Positions 8,736 to 19,000 of a DNA stretch of 21,294 bases are shown in pieces. The stretch comes from Takakia lepidozioides. Lineage: Eukaryota; Streptophyta; Takakiopsida; Takakiales; Takakiaceae. The DNA is taken from positions 1 through 21,294 of the forward strand of contig JAKLZA010000226.1 in NCBI GenBank assembly GCA_030704615.1, read 5' to 3'. A model generated the notes under the pieces. The model did not search any database. It was not told the origin of the DNA and was given only the letters and a program-made list of their open reading frames with translations. The position numbers and the translations under genes are program-made. Within the stretch, counting starts at the first letter, position 1; each line of letters opens with the position of its first letter.

Positions 8736-11430
8736 CTGGTTTTAAAACATCCTGAATTAATGGCATAGGGTAAGAGTCCCTTCTGGTCAAACGGTTTACT
8801 GGCCTAAAATCACCACAAAACCGCTTGGATCCATCCTTTTTTGGTGGAAGGGTAACTGGACACGACCATTCTGAACTACTCTCTCTCATCTTGCCTTGTG
8901 AGATCAAAGTCTCAATTTGTCCTTGGACCTCGTCTTCCTCCCATTCTGATAGGCGGCTGGGACGACTTCTGCAAGGGGGAAAACCTTGTGTGTCAATTGT
9001 GTGTTCTACCTCACTGCAGTATCCCAAGTCAGCCTTGCTAAGAGCAAAGCATTCCTGGTTTGCTTTCAGCTCTTGCTCAAGCTCTATCCTATGTTCTGGG
9101 GCCAGTTCTGGGTTGATGTGCAGTCTGGATTTCAGACTTCTCCAACGACTCTCCATTTCTTCCTCTTGACTGGGTTCCCAATTCTTTCCCTCCACCTGGC
9201 TTACAGAGTTAGCCATTCTCTGTCGTTCCTCTTGTGTGACAACCTGATTCCAATCATGGAAGTCATCCTCTATTTCTAGGTTGTTGTTCCCTAGTTCACC
9301 ATTCCAAGCTTTCTGATAAGCTTCCTGTATTATGGCAGCAGCCATGCTCTTATGGGTCTCTTCCTGAAGGAGTTCAGACATCCCTTGGTCCTCGAACAAG
9401 TCCTCCCCTAGGTTGACATCGTCTATTATTTCCTCAACATCCCTCAGTGCTGTTTCTACCTCCTTACTCTCCTCAGAGCCTCCCATCTCCTCATCTTTAT
9501 CAGATTTAGAGGTGTCAGAACCTGAGGATGCTTCCTCCGTGTCCTCATATTCTTCCTCTGGTTTTCTTTTCTTCTCCCACAAGCCTAGGTACTGTTCATC
9601 TGACGTCAGGGTTAGGACATTACCTGCTGACGTACTGCTTGCATATCTCATTCTACTCTCGACCCCTCTATGGTAGGCTGTTTTGGTAACTGCAGGCTCA
9701 TTATAATTGATGGTGTGCAAAGGGAAGTGAGCAAAATCCTTTCCTGGCCCATAGCGTACGCGAATTGTTTCAGCTTCGGTGTCCACTACAGCGCCAAACT
9801 TTTTGAGAAAGTCCAATCCTAGCAGCATGTGATATGTATCCGTGTTCACCACCATAAAGGACAAACGATTGGTTAGTTCTCCTACTTTGACCTTGATGTC
9901 CTCAAGTCTGCCCATTGCAGTCTCAAGAGCACCTGAGGCTACTCTGTAATTCACATCCTTACTAGTAATGACAGATCCCATCAAACCCAGATCCCTGACT
10001 GTACTAGCTGATATTACAGAAAGCATGGCACCAGTGTCAATCTGGCCTAATACTTGGTAATCTCCCATTGTAATCATTACATGAAGCGCTTTAACCTTAC
10101 CAGTATAAGCATACGAGATCGTGGGCTCAGCGTGTGCTGAGTACAAAGGCCTTGGTACATCCTTCACAACTTCTACACTGTGAGTTGTCTCCCTTTGTTG
10201 TACCATTGCTCTTTCCACCACTTTGACCAGCCCTTTCAATTTGTCTAGCTCTCCGGGCACAGTCATGATCAGGTCCATGGGCGACAACGATATTCTCCCT
10301 TTGTAGAAGTGGTTCAAGATTCTGGATTTCGTACCTCCTTCTATAGCATTCTTGAAATTGTTCTTTGGGTAGATTTCACTCTTGGTCTTGCTTGGCTGTT
10401 CACTGCTCTCACTATTCCTTTCTGGTGACCCTGTAGGTTCAACAATCGGACTCTGGACAGGTATGCGTGTCCTTGGAAGTCTGACTTCATTGATACTATT
10501 TCGTGACATCAGATCTGTCATCTCTGCGAGTACATCATCCTCATCATCATAGAACACGTCTACAAAGTTAGTTCCCGGAGTTCCCATCATAGTTTGGTCG
10601 AGTTTTCTACTGCACTCACTCTCCGTATGCCCGAGTAGCTTGCAAAAGTTGCATCTCACACCACACATTTCCGTGGAATGCCCGAACCGGTGACATTTGT
10701 CACACTTAGCTGGGGTTCTTCCTTCAGGACAATATGCAGCTATGTGACCTTCTTTGTGACAAACATTACAAAGGCGAACACGAGGTGGTGTTCTAGATCC
10801 CGAGCTTTCTCCTATGACTGGTCCCCTATCAAAGTACTTCTGTAGGGTAGTGTTCAGCTGATCAAGTCTTCTGTCCACAGGGTTGACAAACACAACTGAC
10901 TCATCTGTATCATCTCCTTCCAATGGTTCTAGAGGTATTTCCCCTAACTTTCCCAGGCCCCTTTCAATCTCAATGGCTGTGTCAAGTGCTTCCTCTACAT
11001 CAAGGAAGCGCCTGCCCAGCATTACTCTTGCTATTTCTGGTCTCAAACCTGCTGCAAATCTACGTCTCTGTTCCAAATCAGACGCCCCACTTCTTATAAA
11101 TAACCGGTTCAACCTATCGAAGTATGTTTGAACCCTTTGTCTACTCTCCTGTTTAATGGTATCCATTCTTAGCCTAATTTCTGCCAAGTCAACGATACCA
11201 AACTTGGCTGAAATTGCTGCCCTGAAGTCCACCCAGTTGTTTGGTCTAGGGTTTTGTTTACGGTACCATTCATCAGCCTTGGCTCTCAGGTTGAGCCTTG
11301 CTACCTTGAAAGTCTTGTCCTCATTCAAATCCCTGACATCTGCCTCCATCTGAATTCTCTCCAGCCAGTCATTTACATCCTCACTATTCCTACCATGATA
11401 AGGCGCATCTATGCTGGTTGGACTGGTCAT
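8620..11430 (-). CDS. gag-pro: Retrotransposon gag-protease and start of reverse transcriptase
   Basis: This 936-codon frame starts at an ATG at 11430 preceded by a purine-rich context. Residues 1-155 resemble the Retrotrans_gag capsid domain (DWLERIQMEADV, then a WYR and NNWVDFRAAISAKFG region). Three CCHC zinc knuckles of form CX2CX4HX4C lie at 221-234, 243-256 and 260-273. The aspartic protease carries its DTGA motif at 465-468. An acidic linker (about 620-690) precedes the RT N-terminus (fingers region, FCGDFRPVNRLTRRDSYPMP at 871-890). After residue about 896 the frame leaves RT and ends in nonsense. The break maps to a T run at 8740-8743 and is consistent with one extra base relative to an open frame. 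It splits RT upstream of its catalytic motif, so it is not a typical gag-pol frameshift site. Either the copy is dead or there is a sequencing error. Confidence 0.93.
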   Translation of the reverse strand: MTSPTSIDAPYHGRNSEDVNDWLERIQMEADVRDLNEDKTFKVARLNLRAKADEWYRKQNPRPNNWVDFRAAISAKFGIVDLAEIRLRMDTIKQESRQRVQTYFDRLNRLFIRSGASDLEQRRRFAAGLRPEIARVMLGRRFLDVEEALDTAIEIERGLGKLGEIPLEPLEGDDTDESVVFVNPVDRRLDQLNTTLQKYFDRGPVIGESSGSRTPPRVRLCNVCHKEGHIAAYCPEGRTPAKCDKCHRFGHSTEMCGVRCNFCKLLGHTESECSRKLDQTMMGTPGTNFVDVFYDDEDDVLAEMTDLMSRNSINEVRLPRTRIPVQSPIVEPTGSPERNSESSEQPSKTKSEIYPKNNFKNAIEGGTKSRILNHFYKGRISLSPMDLIMTVPGELDKLKGLVKVVERAMVQQRETTHSVEVVKDVPRPLYSAHAEPTISYAYTGKVKALHVMITMGDYQVLGQIDTGAMLSVISASTVRDLGLMGSVITSKDVNYRVASGALETAMGRLEDIKVKVGELTNRLSFMVVNTDTYHMLLGLDFLKKFGAVVDTEAETIRVRYGPGKDFAHFPLHTINYNEPAVTKTAYHRGVESRMRYASSTSAGNVLTLTSDEQYLGLWEKKRKPEEEYEDTEEASSGSDTSKSDKDEEMGGSEESKEVETALRDVEEIIDDVNLGEDLFEDQGMSELLQEETHKSMAAAIIQEAYQKAWNGELGNNNLEIEDDFHDWNQVVTQEERQRMANSVSQVEGKNWEPSQEEEMESRWRSLKSRLHINPELAPEHRIELEQELKANQECFALSKADLGYCSEVEHTIDTQGFPPCRSRPSRLSEWEEDEVQGQIETLISQGKMRESSSEWSCPVTLPPKKDGSKRFCGDFRPVNRLTRRDSYPMPLIQDVLKPVGESQVVFCAGFTIWFLADQNGRPRHRQNSGDHKEGIV
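8736..8750 (-). other. Frameshift within reverse transcriptase
   Basis: RT homology passes from one minus-strand frame to another here, at the TTTT/AAAA run 8740-8747. The two open frames overlap across 8620-8735. Homopolymer context makes a one-base indel or a read error the simplest cause. The left copy does not extend this far, so it cannot arbitrate. Confidence 0.75.
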
Positions 11431-11874
11431 CCTTCTATTCTCTAATCAAAGTTCAAACTGTTTCAACACCTAATTCTGACTCTAATTTTTCCGCAACTCC
11501 CTTAATGTTGACCTCTATACCACTCCCACTGTCCATTTCGCAACATCTCTACTCTACCTCCCCATGTCACCTCTCGTGCCATGGTATTTATCTTCACCCA
11601 CCTTCCTAACTCTCTTATCCAAAGTGCTATGGTTGTTCTTCCACCAGTATGAATCACTCTAAGACATAAATCACCATTGGCTATTCTCCAAGCAGGGTTG
11701 AAGAAGTACAAACAAGGGTCTGCGTGTGCATTTGGTGTGCGTCTGCTGAAGCAAATCAGCACATCTCCAATGCTTGGTTCATCAGGAATCAGTGTGTGGT
11801 CTCTTCCTGCCATCAAACCATCCAATACCAGTCAAGATCCCTAGCTAGTAGAAATCAAGATTTAACATCCTAAA
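11431..11874 (-). other. Retrotransposon 5' leader
   Basis: This is the untranslated region between primer site and gag start, expected to carry packaging signals. It holds one open frame (11502-11825), described separately. No other structure was recognised. Confidence 0.75.
11502..11825 (-). CDS. Possible upstream (pre-gag) open reading frame in the leader
   Basis: A 107-codon frame starts 50 bases past the primer site and ends 71 bases before the gag start, in a different frame from gag. The peptide begins MDGLMAGRDHTLIPDEPSIG and contains a Trp/Arg-rich C-terminal half (WIRELGRW, WGGRVEMLRNGQWEWYRG). I recognise no family. The composition looks protein-like, but the left copy (2514-2957) has it broken by small indels, so conservation is not shown. 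Confidence 0.3.
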   Translation of the reverse strand: MDGLMAGRDHTLIPDEPSIGDVLICFSRRTPNAHADPCLYFFNPAWRIANGDLCLRVIHTGGRTTIALWIRELGRWVKINTMAREVTWGGRVEMLRNGQWEWYRGQH

Positions 11875-11886
11875 GCTCTGATACCA
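11875..11886 (-). promoter_or_regulatory. Primer binding site, initiator-Met tRNA type (complete element)
   Basis: The minus strand reads TGGTATCAGAGC and then TTTAGG, starting 12 bases after the LTR end chosen at 11899. This is the priming site for minus-strand DNA synthesis of the complete element. Confidence 0.88.
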
Positions 11887-11898
11887 AAAGAAGGGGCG

Positions 11899-14205
11899 TG
11901 AATCCCCTTCTGTGCAAGTCTAGTTGTGCTCTTCCCTAGGTCAATCGGAGGGAAGGAAAGGAGCTCTCCCTCTCAGCTGATCCAACCATCGTCACTCGGT
12001 GTGGGTTTCCATCAGGTCCTTCGTGATCAGAGTTCGCACAATCCTCATCCACGCCGCAGCGGAAGAGAAGACATGGATGGGGAGTCTGTATTGTTTTCAC
12101 CCGTGGTTCTACTTCTACACGACATCCTTTCCCTGATACACTGCACCAGCCATGTTACCATGCGGTCTTCAGTGATGCAACCAGCCCTACGTCAGTGATG
12201 ACCACTGCCCTTGTGGGCAGCTCTCTTGGTCAACAATACGTGGAATCCCCTTTGTAACAAGATCACGATTTGGAAGGCGGCAACGCAGATCTGCCATGAG
12301 TTTGCAGGCCCACCAGTTTGGCCCTTCATGGTTTCATGCTTTCTTTATCTTACCTCCCCAATCATCCATTCCTCATCATAACCTCTTGCTGGTCAACTCT
12401 CTCCCTTGTGTCCTTTTCTCTCTCCCTCTCTCTTTCTTTCAGGATAAGTGGGTTCCTCACTCTTTCCACTGTAACATGCCTATGATGCAATGCAATGCGC
12501 ATTCAGCCAAGCATCCAGTGCACCCAGCATTGAAATCAACCTTGGTCACACAAGATATAATCAGCCCTTTTATCAGTCCCTCTCTTGCCAATGACAGATG
12601 CTTCACACTCCACTTTTCCCAGGTATAACCATTGCCCAAGACAGCTCTCAACCCTTCTACAGGTCTCAATTTACACACCCTGACAGCTCTCTTTTTCCCA
12701 TCAGCTGTGAACCTCAGTGGTTCATGGGCTGAGAGCACTCTGAGAATCAGATCCAAACCCAAACAGATGCTGGTTTTTCTGCCCCATCCACATCATCCCT
12801 TCTTGTTGTTTCCAAACAGTTCTATCTAACCCTCTCTGGTTTCCTCTACCTACTAAGCTAGTTCCACATTGGCTGCAATGTGTCAACATCCCAGGCTAGA
12901 TTGTTTGTACAAACTCATGACGTTGAAACAAGGAACAAGAATACAACAACAGTAACCATTCTGTCCCAGCAACGAGTCTACCCTGTTTCCATTCATTTTC
13001 CTACTGTACAATGTAATAGCAGGTGCATCCATCTCCAGCCCATCCTGATTTGAAGTCCAGTGTCTTCATTCCATTTACAAAGCTCTTTTTCTTCCTCACA
13101 TGTCAGTGTCTCTTACTACATACAAGAGACAGTTCAAACTTCACAAAGCGATTTCTAAGCAACCAAAAACCCAAAAAAGGGGGCGTACACTCCTCAAACT
13201 TATCTGTCTTATACTCCTTGAAGTGGTGGGTCTGCCTGTCAAGAAGGCACCTTATCCTCTCCCTCGTCAGCCATCTCCGACGTTTTCTTCTTATCGTGAT
13301 TCCAGTCCTCATTAAGGCATGACGGCTCTGCTTCAGCTGCTGGCACATCCTTGTGCCTGCCAACCTCTACCCTATCCTTCTACATGTGCATTTCCTCCCT
13401 ATGAGGTGATCTGGTCCTACAGCCCTTAAGACAGAGAGCAGATACATAACTTATTTATAGATAGCTTAAGCGCCATACACACCAGAAGGCGGCACCGCTT
13501 CCTCTTGCACAGAAAGCCAAGCCAGATCCCTCAACGTCACTCTTTAAGGCAAGCTGATTCCCTTACAAAGTGATCTGGTCCTACAGCTCAAAAACAGACA
13601 GCAGCTACAAGATTTGATCACTGACAACCTGAGGCGATAATACACACCAGCCTGCATTTCTCATCCCCCAACACCTGCTGAGCCACTCCATCTCCTCATT
13701 AATGTGCTCACAAATACCATGGCGACAGCAGTGGTGCACCGCCCTTATCACAAACCCGATCCCTCAGGTTTGATCATTGCTTACGAAGAAGGCGGCACCG
13801 CTTCTTCTTGCACAGAAAGCCAAGCAGGAGCTCTTAACATTTCTCTTAAAAGCAAGCTGATACCCTTTGCGTAGGTGGAACCTTCTCAGATATCCTGTGC
13901 TGCCAACACCACTGCAGCAGCTGCGAAAAGATCCACGCACTCTTCCCCTTCGAATTTCACATCCCGCTTCTAGGGTTCAACATCATGGATGAAAATCATT
14001 CATCCTAGGGATGAAAAAGGTGCATGTCATAACTTAGCCATATTTTGTTTTTGGCAGATAAATAGCATAGTCCTTCCATGGAATTACCTCAAGTTATGGT
14101 CAATTCCTCCCCTTCATTAGCACGAAGGGTACTCCCTTTGTAGTAGTGCCGAAACCTGATGCCAAACACAAACTTGAGATTTTTACTCCCTGCATTCACA
14201 CTACA
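11899..14205 (-). repeat. 5' LTR of the complete element
   Basis: This 2307-bp repeat is almost identical to 2982-5288, with three differences found by eye. On the minus strand it begins TGTAGTGTGAATG at 14205, directly against the minisatellite, and ends GATTCA before the primer site. It holds the same TATA-like box (13451-13459), the internal duplication from 13407, and the 101-codon frame at 12457-12762. It should drive transcription of gag-pol leftward in window coordinates. Confidence 0.87.
13451..13459 (-). promoter_or_regulatory. TATA-like box of the 5' LTR
   Basis: TATAAATAA on the minus strand, the twin of the site at 4534-4542. It is the best candidate for the promoter of this element's genomic RNA. 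Confidence 0.45.
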
Positions 14206-14709
14206 TCACACTAACATTACAGACATCAAGACCAAATTTTGAACCCTAAAACATTGAAAAGGTCTGCTCAAACATTGTGCGTTGCCGCACGCTGTTTGAG
14301 CTGGTTTTGAAGGGTTCATTTCAACCTCAGATAACAGACAGCAAAGACCAAATTTTGCACCCAGAAACACCGAAATGCCCAGCTCAAACAGTGTGCGTTG
14401 CCGCACACTGTCTGAGCTGGCAGTGAAGGGTTCATTTCACACTCAGACAGGTGCCCCTGAAGTCCAAATTTTGCACCCATAAACATTGAAATGCTCAGCT
14501 CAAACAGTGTGCGTTGCCGCACACTGTCTGGGCTGGCAGTGAAGGGTTCTTTTCACACTCACACAGGTGCCCCTGAAGTCCAAATTTTGCACCCAGAAAC
14601 ATTGAAATGCTCAGCTCAAACAGTGTGCGTTGCCGCACACTGTCTGGGCTGGCAGTGAAGGGTTCGTTTCACCCTCACATAACAGACATCAAGACCAAAT
14701 TTTGCAAGA
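14206..14709. repeat. Tandem array of a 115-116 bp unit with an internal hairpin
   Basis: The anchor CCAAATTTT recurs at 14232, 14348, 14464, 14580 and 14695, giving spacings of 116, 116, 116 and 115. Each full unit holds a strong inverted repeat. In the second unit CCAGCTCA (14379-14386) pairs with TGAGCTGG (14413-14420), and inside it CAGTGTGCG (14389-14397) pairs with CGCACACTG (14402-14410) around a TTGC loop. The first unit is the most diverged. Unit length is not a multiple of three, and open frames here are incidental. The retrotransposon LTR abuts the first unit. Confidence 0.92.
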
Positions 14710-14725
14710 CCAATGGTTCTTTCTT

Positions 14726-15247
14726 TCACAAATACCTGCCATTCAAAGCCGAATTCTTCACAAATATGGGTCGTGTGGATTTTACCTTTTTCGTAGCTAC
14801 TCGAGAAGACTCCCCAGTTGCCGGGGACGCTTTCCGCTTGGGGCTGCTCTCTTCGCCGACTATGTAGGTGAGCCTCTCCCCCTTCCTCTTTCCCGTGGTC
14901 AGATCGTTCGTGAGGCCAGTGTCAACATCTTCCTCCATGTCGTCTGTCTCTCCCTCAGACGCAGTGTCCTCCTCGCCTGTTCCTGGAACTATGGTGGGTT
15001 GTTGTTCTTCTCCAGATTCCTGCTCCTCCATCGCCACACTTTCCTGTATTCCCTCTTCTTCCTCCTTTTCCTCTTCCTCCACTCTTTCCATCCTCATTCT
15101 ATATCTAGCTCTATTCCTGTTTCTAGAACTCGTGAAGTATAATGACTTCCTTCTCTTTCTCCTCCGCTGGAAACAAGGGCTCCCCACGATGCCCCTGGAG
15201 CTCTCCAGTTTGACGTTTGCAACAAGTTCTGGTATCGCATGTAACAA
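14726..15247 (-). CDS. Possible exon encoding an acidic, Lys/Arg-rich low-complexity protein
   Basis: A 173-codon minus-strand frame begins MLHAIPELVANVKLESSRGI. It contains a basic stretch (RRRKRRKS, nuclear-localisation-like), a Glu-rich run (VEEEEKEEEEG), more acidic segments, and a second basic patch (SSPKRKASP, ATKKVKS). Composition fits a nuclear or chromatin-type disordered region. A possible splice acceptor (TTTCCAG) precedes the RRRKRRKS codons, and a possible donor (GGCAG|GTATTTG) lies near the end, so it could be an internal exon. No family is recognised. The opposite strand is also open but Ser/Phe/Leu-biased and less convincing. Confidence 0.3.
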   Translation of the reverse strand: MLHAIPELVANVKLESSRGIVGSPCFQRRRKRRKSLYFTSSRNRNRARYRMRMERVEEEEKEEEEGIQESVAMEEQESGEEQQPTIVPGTGEEDTASEGETDDMEEDVDTGLTNDLTTGKRKGERLTYIVGEESSPKRKASPATGESSRVATKKVKSTRPIFVKNSALNGRYL

Positions 15248-16037
15248 AAATAAAAATGGACGTTGTCAACCGTATTTGGATGCGGGTGTTGATATTGTGT
15301 GCGAACGGAATTCATCCATTTTGTCGTCTTTGTATTACCCAGCTAATAAAGCGCCGAAGAAAAAGAATATCCGTTGCATGCATTTGCGATATATGTCAGA
15401 TGTGCTTCGCCGCCTGCCAATACATGGCGGCCTCCTTGCCTTCTTTCAAATTCGAATGCGCCGTAGAAATGTAGTGCTTTTTCAATTCCGAGCAGTTCTT
15501 CCAGATTCGCAATAATTGTTATGCTTCACATATGCATCCACGTGTGTTGTGCTGCATGCCCTGTGGTTTTTTTATGCCGTGACCGTCCCCATGGGGTCAT
15601 TCGGTATAAAGGATTGTGTCGGATATGACCATGTGTTGCACACATTCGTGCGAGGTATCTCTTGAAGTGTCGGTGTTTGTTCTGTGCTATTCTGGCGCAA
15701 CACAATCTCATTACAATCGGATCTTCCTGTTTACTGCTCTCCAGGGTTGTTGCCGTCATTTCATAATGGATGGTTTCATGTCAATTTCAGGGTTTGTTTC
15801 CATCCAAACACAGTACGGCTTCTTGTGGCTCTGGTCTTTCAAAACCGTTTTTCTGGTTGGTGGGAGGTGAATGTGCACGTCATCCCTACATCCTTGGCAT
15901 GCATCGCCGGCAGCCTTGGGTTTGGTGCTACCCTTGTTGACCTCAGTTTGCTGGTGGTATTTCCACTTTCGATAATTACGGGCTCTCAGTTCGGGGATTC
16001 CGTTCTGCATCGGCAGTTTCGTTCAGTGCTGGAAAAC
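15248..16037. other. Gap between the low-complexity frame and the GCM-MULE-SWIM gene
   Basis: No recognised gene lies here. On the plus strand there is a TATA-like TATAAAG at 15605-15611 and a splice-acceptor-like TTTCAG near 15790. The long plus frame of the downstream gene is open back to 15684, but its predicted residues before 16038 resemble nothing I recognise. This is the likely promoter, 5' UTR or upstream intron of that gene. Confidence 0.4.
15605..15611 (+). promoter_or_regulatory. Candidate TATA box upstream of the GCM-MULE-SWIM gene
   Basis: TATAAAG lies about 430 bases before the preferred start codon. The distance would require a long 5' UTR or a 5' intron. The call rests on the motif alone. 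Confidence 0.22.
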
Positions 16038-19000
16038 ATGTCGAGGGAGCGAGATGCACTCGCTCGATTCCATTCCAATGCAGGTACTCTTCCACTGACT
16101 GCCACTGCAGACGACGATGGGTATGCAGTTGTTCATGAGGATGAGCTGGTTACAGTGTTCCCGCTGGAGTTGGGTTCTCTGCTTGTTCAGAAAGAGGTGT
16201 ATGACGAGGATGGGAATTTGGATTCTGGGCACTTGGAGAAACCCTTGGTTGGCGAGTGTGGAAGGAAGTGGAGAGTCCTTCCAGGAACATACCGTGTCCT
16301 TGGAAAAGAGAGAAGACAATCAGCAGGATCAGTCGTTACCCCTGGCACTGCAGCATCGGTCGTGCAACAGAAGGGCACAGTTCCTGTGAAACAAGAGGTG
16401 AGCACATCCACTACCTTCGTTACTCTTTCGGACTCGTCCTTGGAGGATGTTTCTGAGATTCCTCCGCCAGTGCAAACTCCCTTATTGGATGATGACGAAT
16501 TGCGCGAGATAACAAGTGTCATTCCAAAATTGAAAGCCCTCGCAGGTGTGCCTGGGTGCAAGAGCGAGCTACGTTTTGTTGATTGGGAGTCCCTTCCAGT
16601 GCAACGTGTTCAATACGTGCCAGCTCAGTTTGATGGGGACATCTTGTTTGAGCTCAACCCTCCCACGTCTTCCAGTGGACTGGCTGGGCTTCTGCAGGGC
16701 ATGGACAAGAAACATGACGGACATCCTTGGTGCAGGACAAAAACTTCGAACATCCATAACGACATTGGCTTGAAATTTCGGAGGTCGGTTTGCGTTGGGC
16801 ATTGCAAGTGCCTGAATATTTCTTGCCCTCGGCTGAGAAACAGCGCTCAGCCAAACGAAAGTGAGTGGGAAGGTGTGCCCCTGAATCCTTTCACCCCAAG
16901 GCTTGCACCTCCCAATACCAATACTTTTGTGTGCAGGTTCTGCAAACTTTCCCCGTCCTGTGTTTCTGTTTGCCACGCTCGTATGTATCAGGTGGCACAT
17001 CGATGCAAGACAATGACTCGTGCCTGCATTCATATGGGTGCACACGAGCATCCTGTGTCCAAAGGGAGTTGCAGGGATAGCGTGGACATCGCAAGAAATC
17101 TACTGAAGCAAGAGTTCCATAATGCCCCTTCTGCAACACCTTCTGCTATAGCGCTTGCAGCTAGCAAGGCATTCCTGGAAAAACACATACTGGGTGAAGG
17201 GGATTCGACACAGCCAATGCTGGATGCAGATTCCCTTGAGGCAGTCATGGACCATTTCTCCGTGTTGAGCTCTCCCAATATTCGAAACCAGGTGAATGCA
17301 CTCAGAATGGGCACAGGCACTGCTGGATTCATGGACAACATTATGGACCTCAAACGGAGGAGTCGCTATGAATTCATTCAAAACAGTATGTTCCCTGGCC
17401 AGGGCTCGTCCAAAGTGTATTTGTTCAAGATGTCCGCTGTGGGCCAAGGCAGTGGTGTGAGCATTGTCCGCCGAATGCAACCTGGAGGAGATTTGGCTAA
17501 ATGTTGGTTAATGTTTGATCACTGCAAACGGGTGAAGGGTTGGACAACCATGGCGTGCCATGTGTATGATCCAGCGTACCAGCGTGTGCTCTCCATAGCA
17601 ATTTGTGATATGCAGTCGGAGGACACTGAATCCCAGATGCTCATGTGGAAGTCCCTCCTGACCGTCATGCAGCGCAATGGAATACAGAACACAAACTTTG
17701 CGGGCTTCATGGCTGATAGTGCACAGGCAAATTTCAATGCAGTGCGGCGCGTGTTTGGTTCTGGGGATCCTAAGGTCCCCATGGAAAATAGGGAGCGCAC
17801 ATGCCTCTTCCATTGGAGTCAATCTCTGGCACGTCATACAAAGCGCTGCATTCGCCCTGACCTTCAGTTGGAGCATAGAAGGCTCTGTCTGAAGTACAAG
17901 AATGCCACCTCAATGGGAGAAGCAGAGAGCACTTACCAGGCAATCCGGGCTTGGTGGTTCTCCGCTGGTGCAGCTACAGGTATCCACCTGAAGGAGTTGG
18001 AGGACTGGTTGGTTTTCTGGCACTTCAGGTACAGACAGTGGGGAGCTTTCATGACGACGGTAAGCCTCACAAGTTTTCCTTAAACACAAATTGCACTTTG
18101 CATCGTGCCTGTTCATTTGGGGTTGTTCGATTGTCACTTGAATAACCTCTACCATTTCTTTTCCTTCCTCACATTTCCATGCAATGCCTCCTGCAGGACA
18201 TGTCCTTGGAGGACTTGGCCGACATGCCATCGTGTAATTTGGCAGAGACTGTTCACAACGCCTGGATGCAACAGTCTACCAAAGCAGGTCGTGACTTGTA
18301 TGTGGCCACTGCTGATGACATGGTGCGGGCACTTACACAACAAACCAGGTACCGCAATTTTCTGATGGGACGGGGTGGAGGGAAGGGCCCCGATTCGACT
18401 TTGTTGATGCTAAGGGCTGCGAGTAGGTCCGGAGACCCGTCAAAGATGGCCAGAGCTCTAAACAGGTGCACTGAAGGTTCCCCTCTGCAATCCAGGCTCC
18501 CCCATTTGGAAGGCGAGGAAAGATTTGGATCATGCAAAAGGAAATTAAACACTCTTCCAGGGTCAGATGGAGATTCCCATAGGCCAGACAGGGTCAATTT
18601 CTCTGTGCCAAAGGTGTCTCCAGTGCAGACTAAGTCCTGTGCCGGCCCCTTCCCAGGTGGGTCCTCCTCCTGTGGAGCAGGTGCGGAACATGCAAGCATA
18701 GCAGCGGAAATCCCATTGGAGGAGGTGGTGGCCATGGTGCAGGAATCTGATTGCATTGATAGTGACTGGCATATAGAACGCACCCCACCAGGATCTAGAG
18801 TGGCTTGCATGGCAATTCGGACCCCCTCTTTCAAGAAATGCAAATCAAAAATATGCAAAGGCTCCAGGGGGACTCCAGCTCCAACATTCACAGGGTTGTT
18901 CCGACCTTATCATAGTGGGGAGTCAAAAGAGCACAAGTTTTGGTTCTGCCCAGACGATATGGCACGATGCGTGAAGGGAACAGTTCGTCCTTCCGTGATA

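Larger units (their letters stand above)
1..14205 (-). mobile_element. Ty3/gypsy LTR retrotransposon array (one complete element plus part of a second sharing an LTR)
   Basis: Read on the minus strand the order is LTR (14205-11899), primer site and leader, gag-pro-pol (11430-5310), LTR (5288-2982), then a second primer site, leader and gag-protease segment that leaves the window at position 1. The complete element spans 2982-14205, about 11.2 kb, and the tandem period is 8917 bp. The domain order protease, RT, RNase H, integrase places it in the Ty3/gypsy (Metaviridae) group; a GPY/F module is present and no chromodomain is visible. The outer right end joins a minisatellite at 14206. The left end is outside the window, so no target-site duplication can be tested. 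The LTR-internal-LTR-internal order can arise by unequal LTR recombination, by tandem insertion, or by an assembly error. Confidence 0.93.

Noticed and set aside
5435-9676. Plus-strand frames of 65-114 codons opposite pol and gag
   Set aside because: Antisense shadows of well-supported RT, RNase H and integrase coding sequence.
14206-14522. Minus frames of 66 and 68 codons in the minisatellite
   Set aside because: The unit length of 115-116 is not a multiple of three, so these are by-products of the repeat.
14206-14709. CRISPR-like array of repeated palindromes
   Set aside because: Whole 116-bp units are repeated without unique spacers, and the sequence is eukaryotic.
14868-15515. 215-codon plus frame
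   Set aside because: Ser-rich antisense of a Glu/Lys-rich minus frame in its first half, then mixed composition. No start context or homology was recognised.
15684-16037. N-terminal 118 codons of the long plus frame before Met 16038
   Set aside because: The residues look like translated non-coding sequence, including hydrophobic stretches without a family. The downstream Met has better context.
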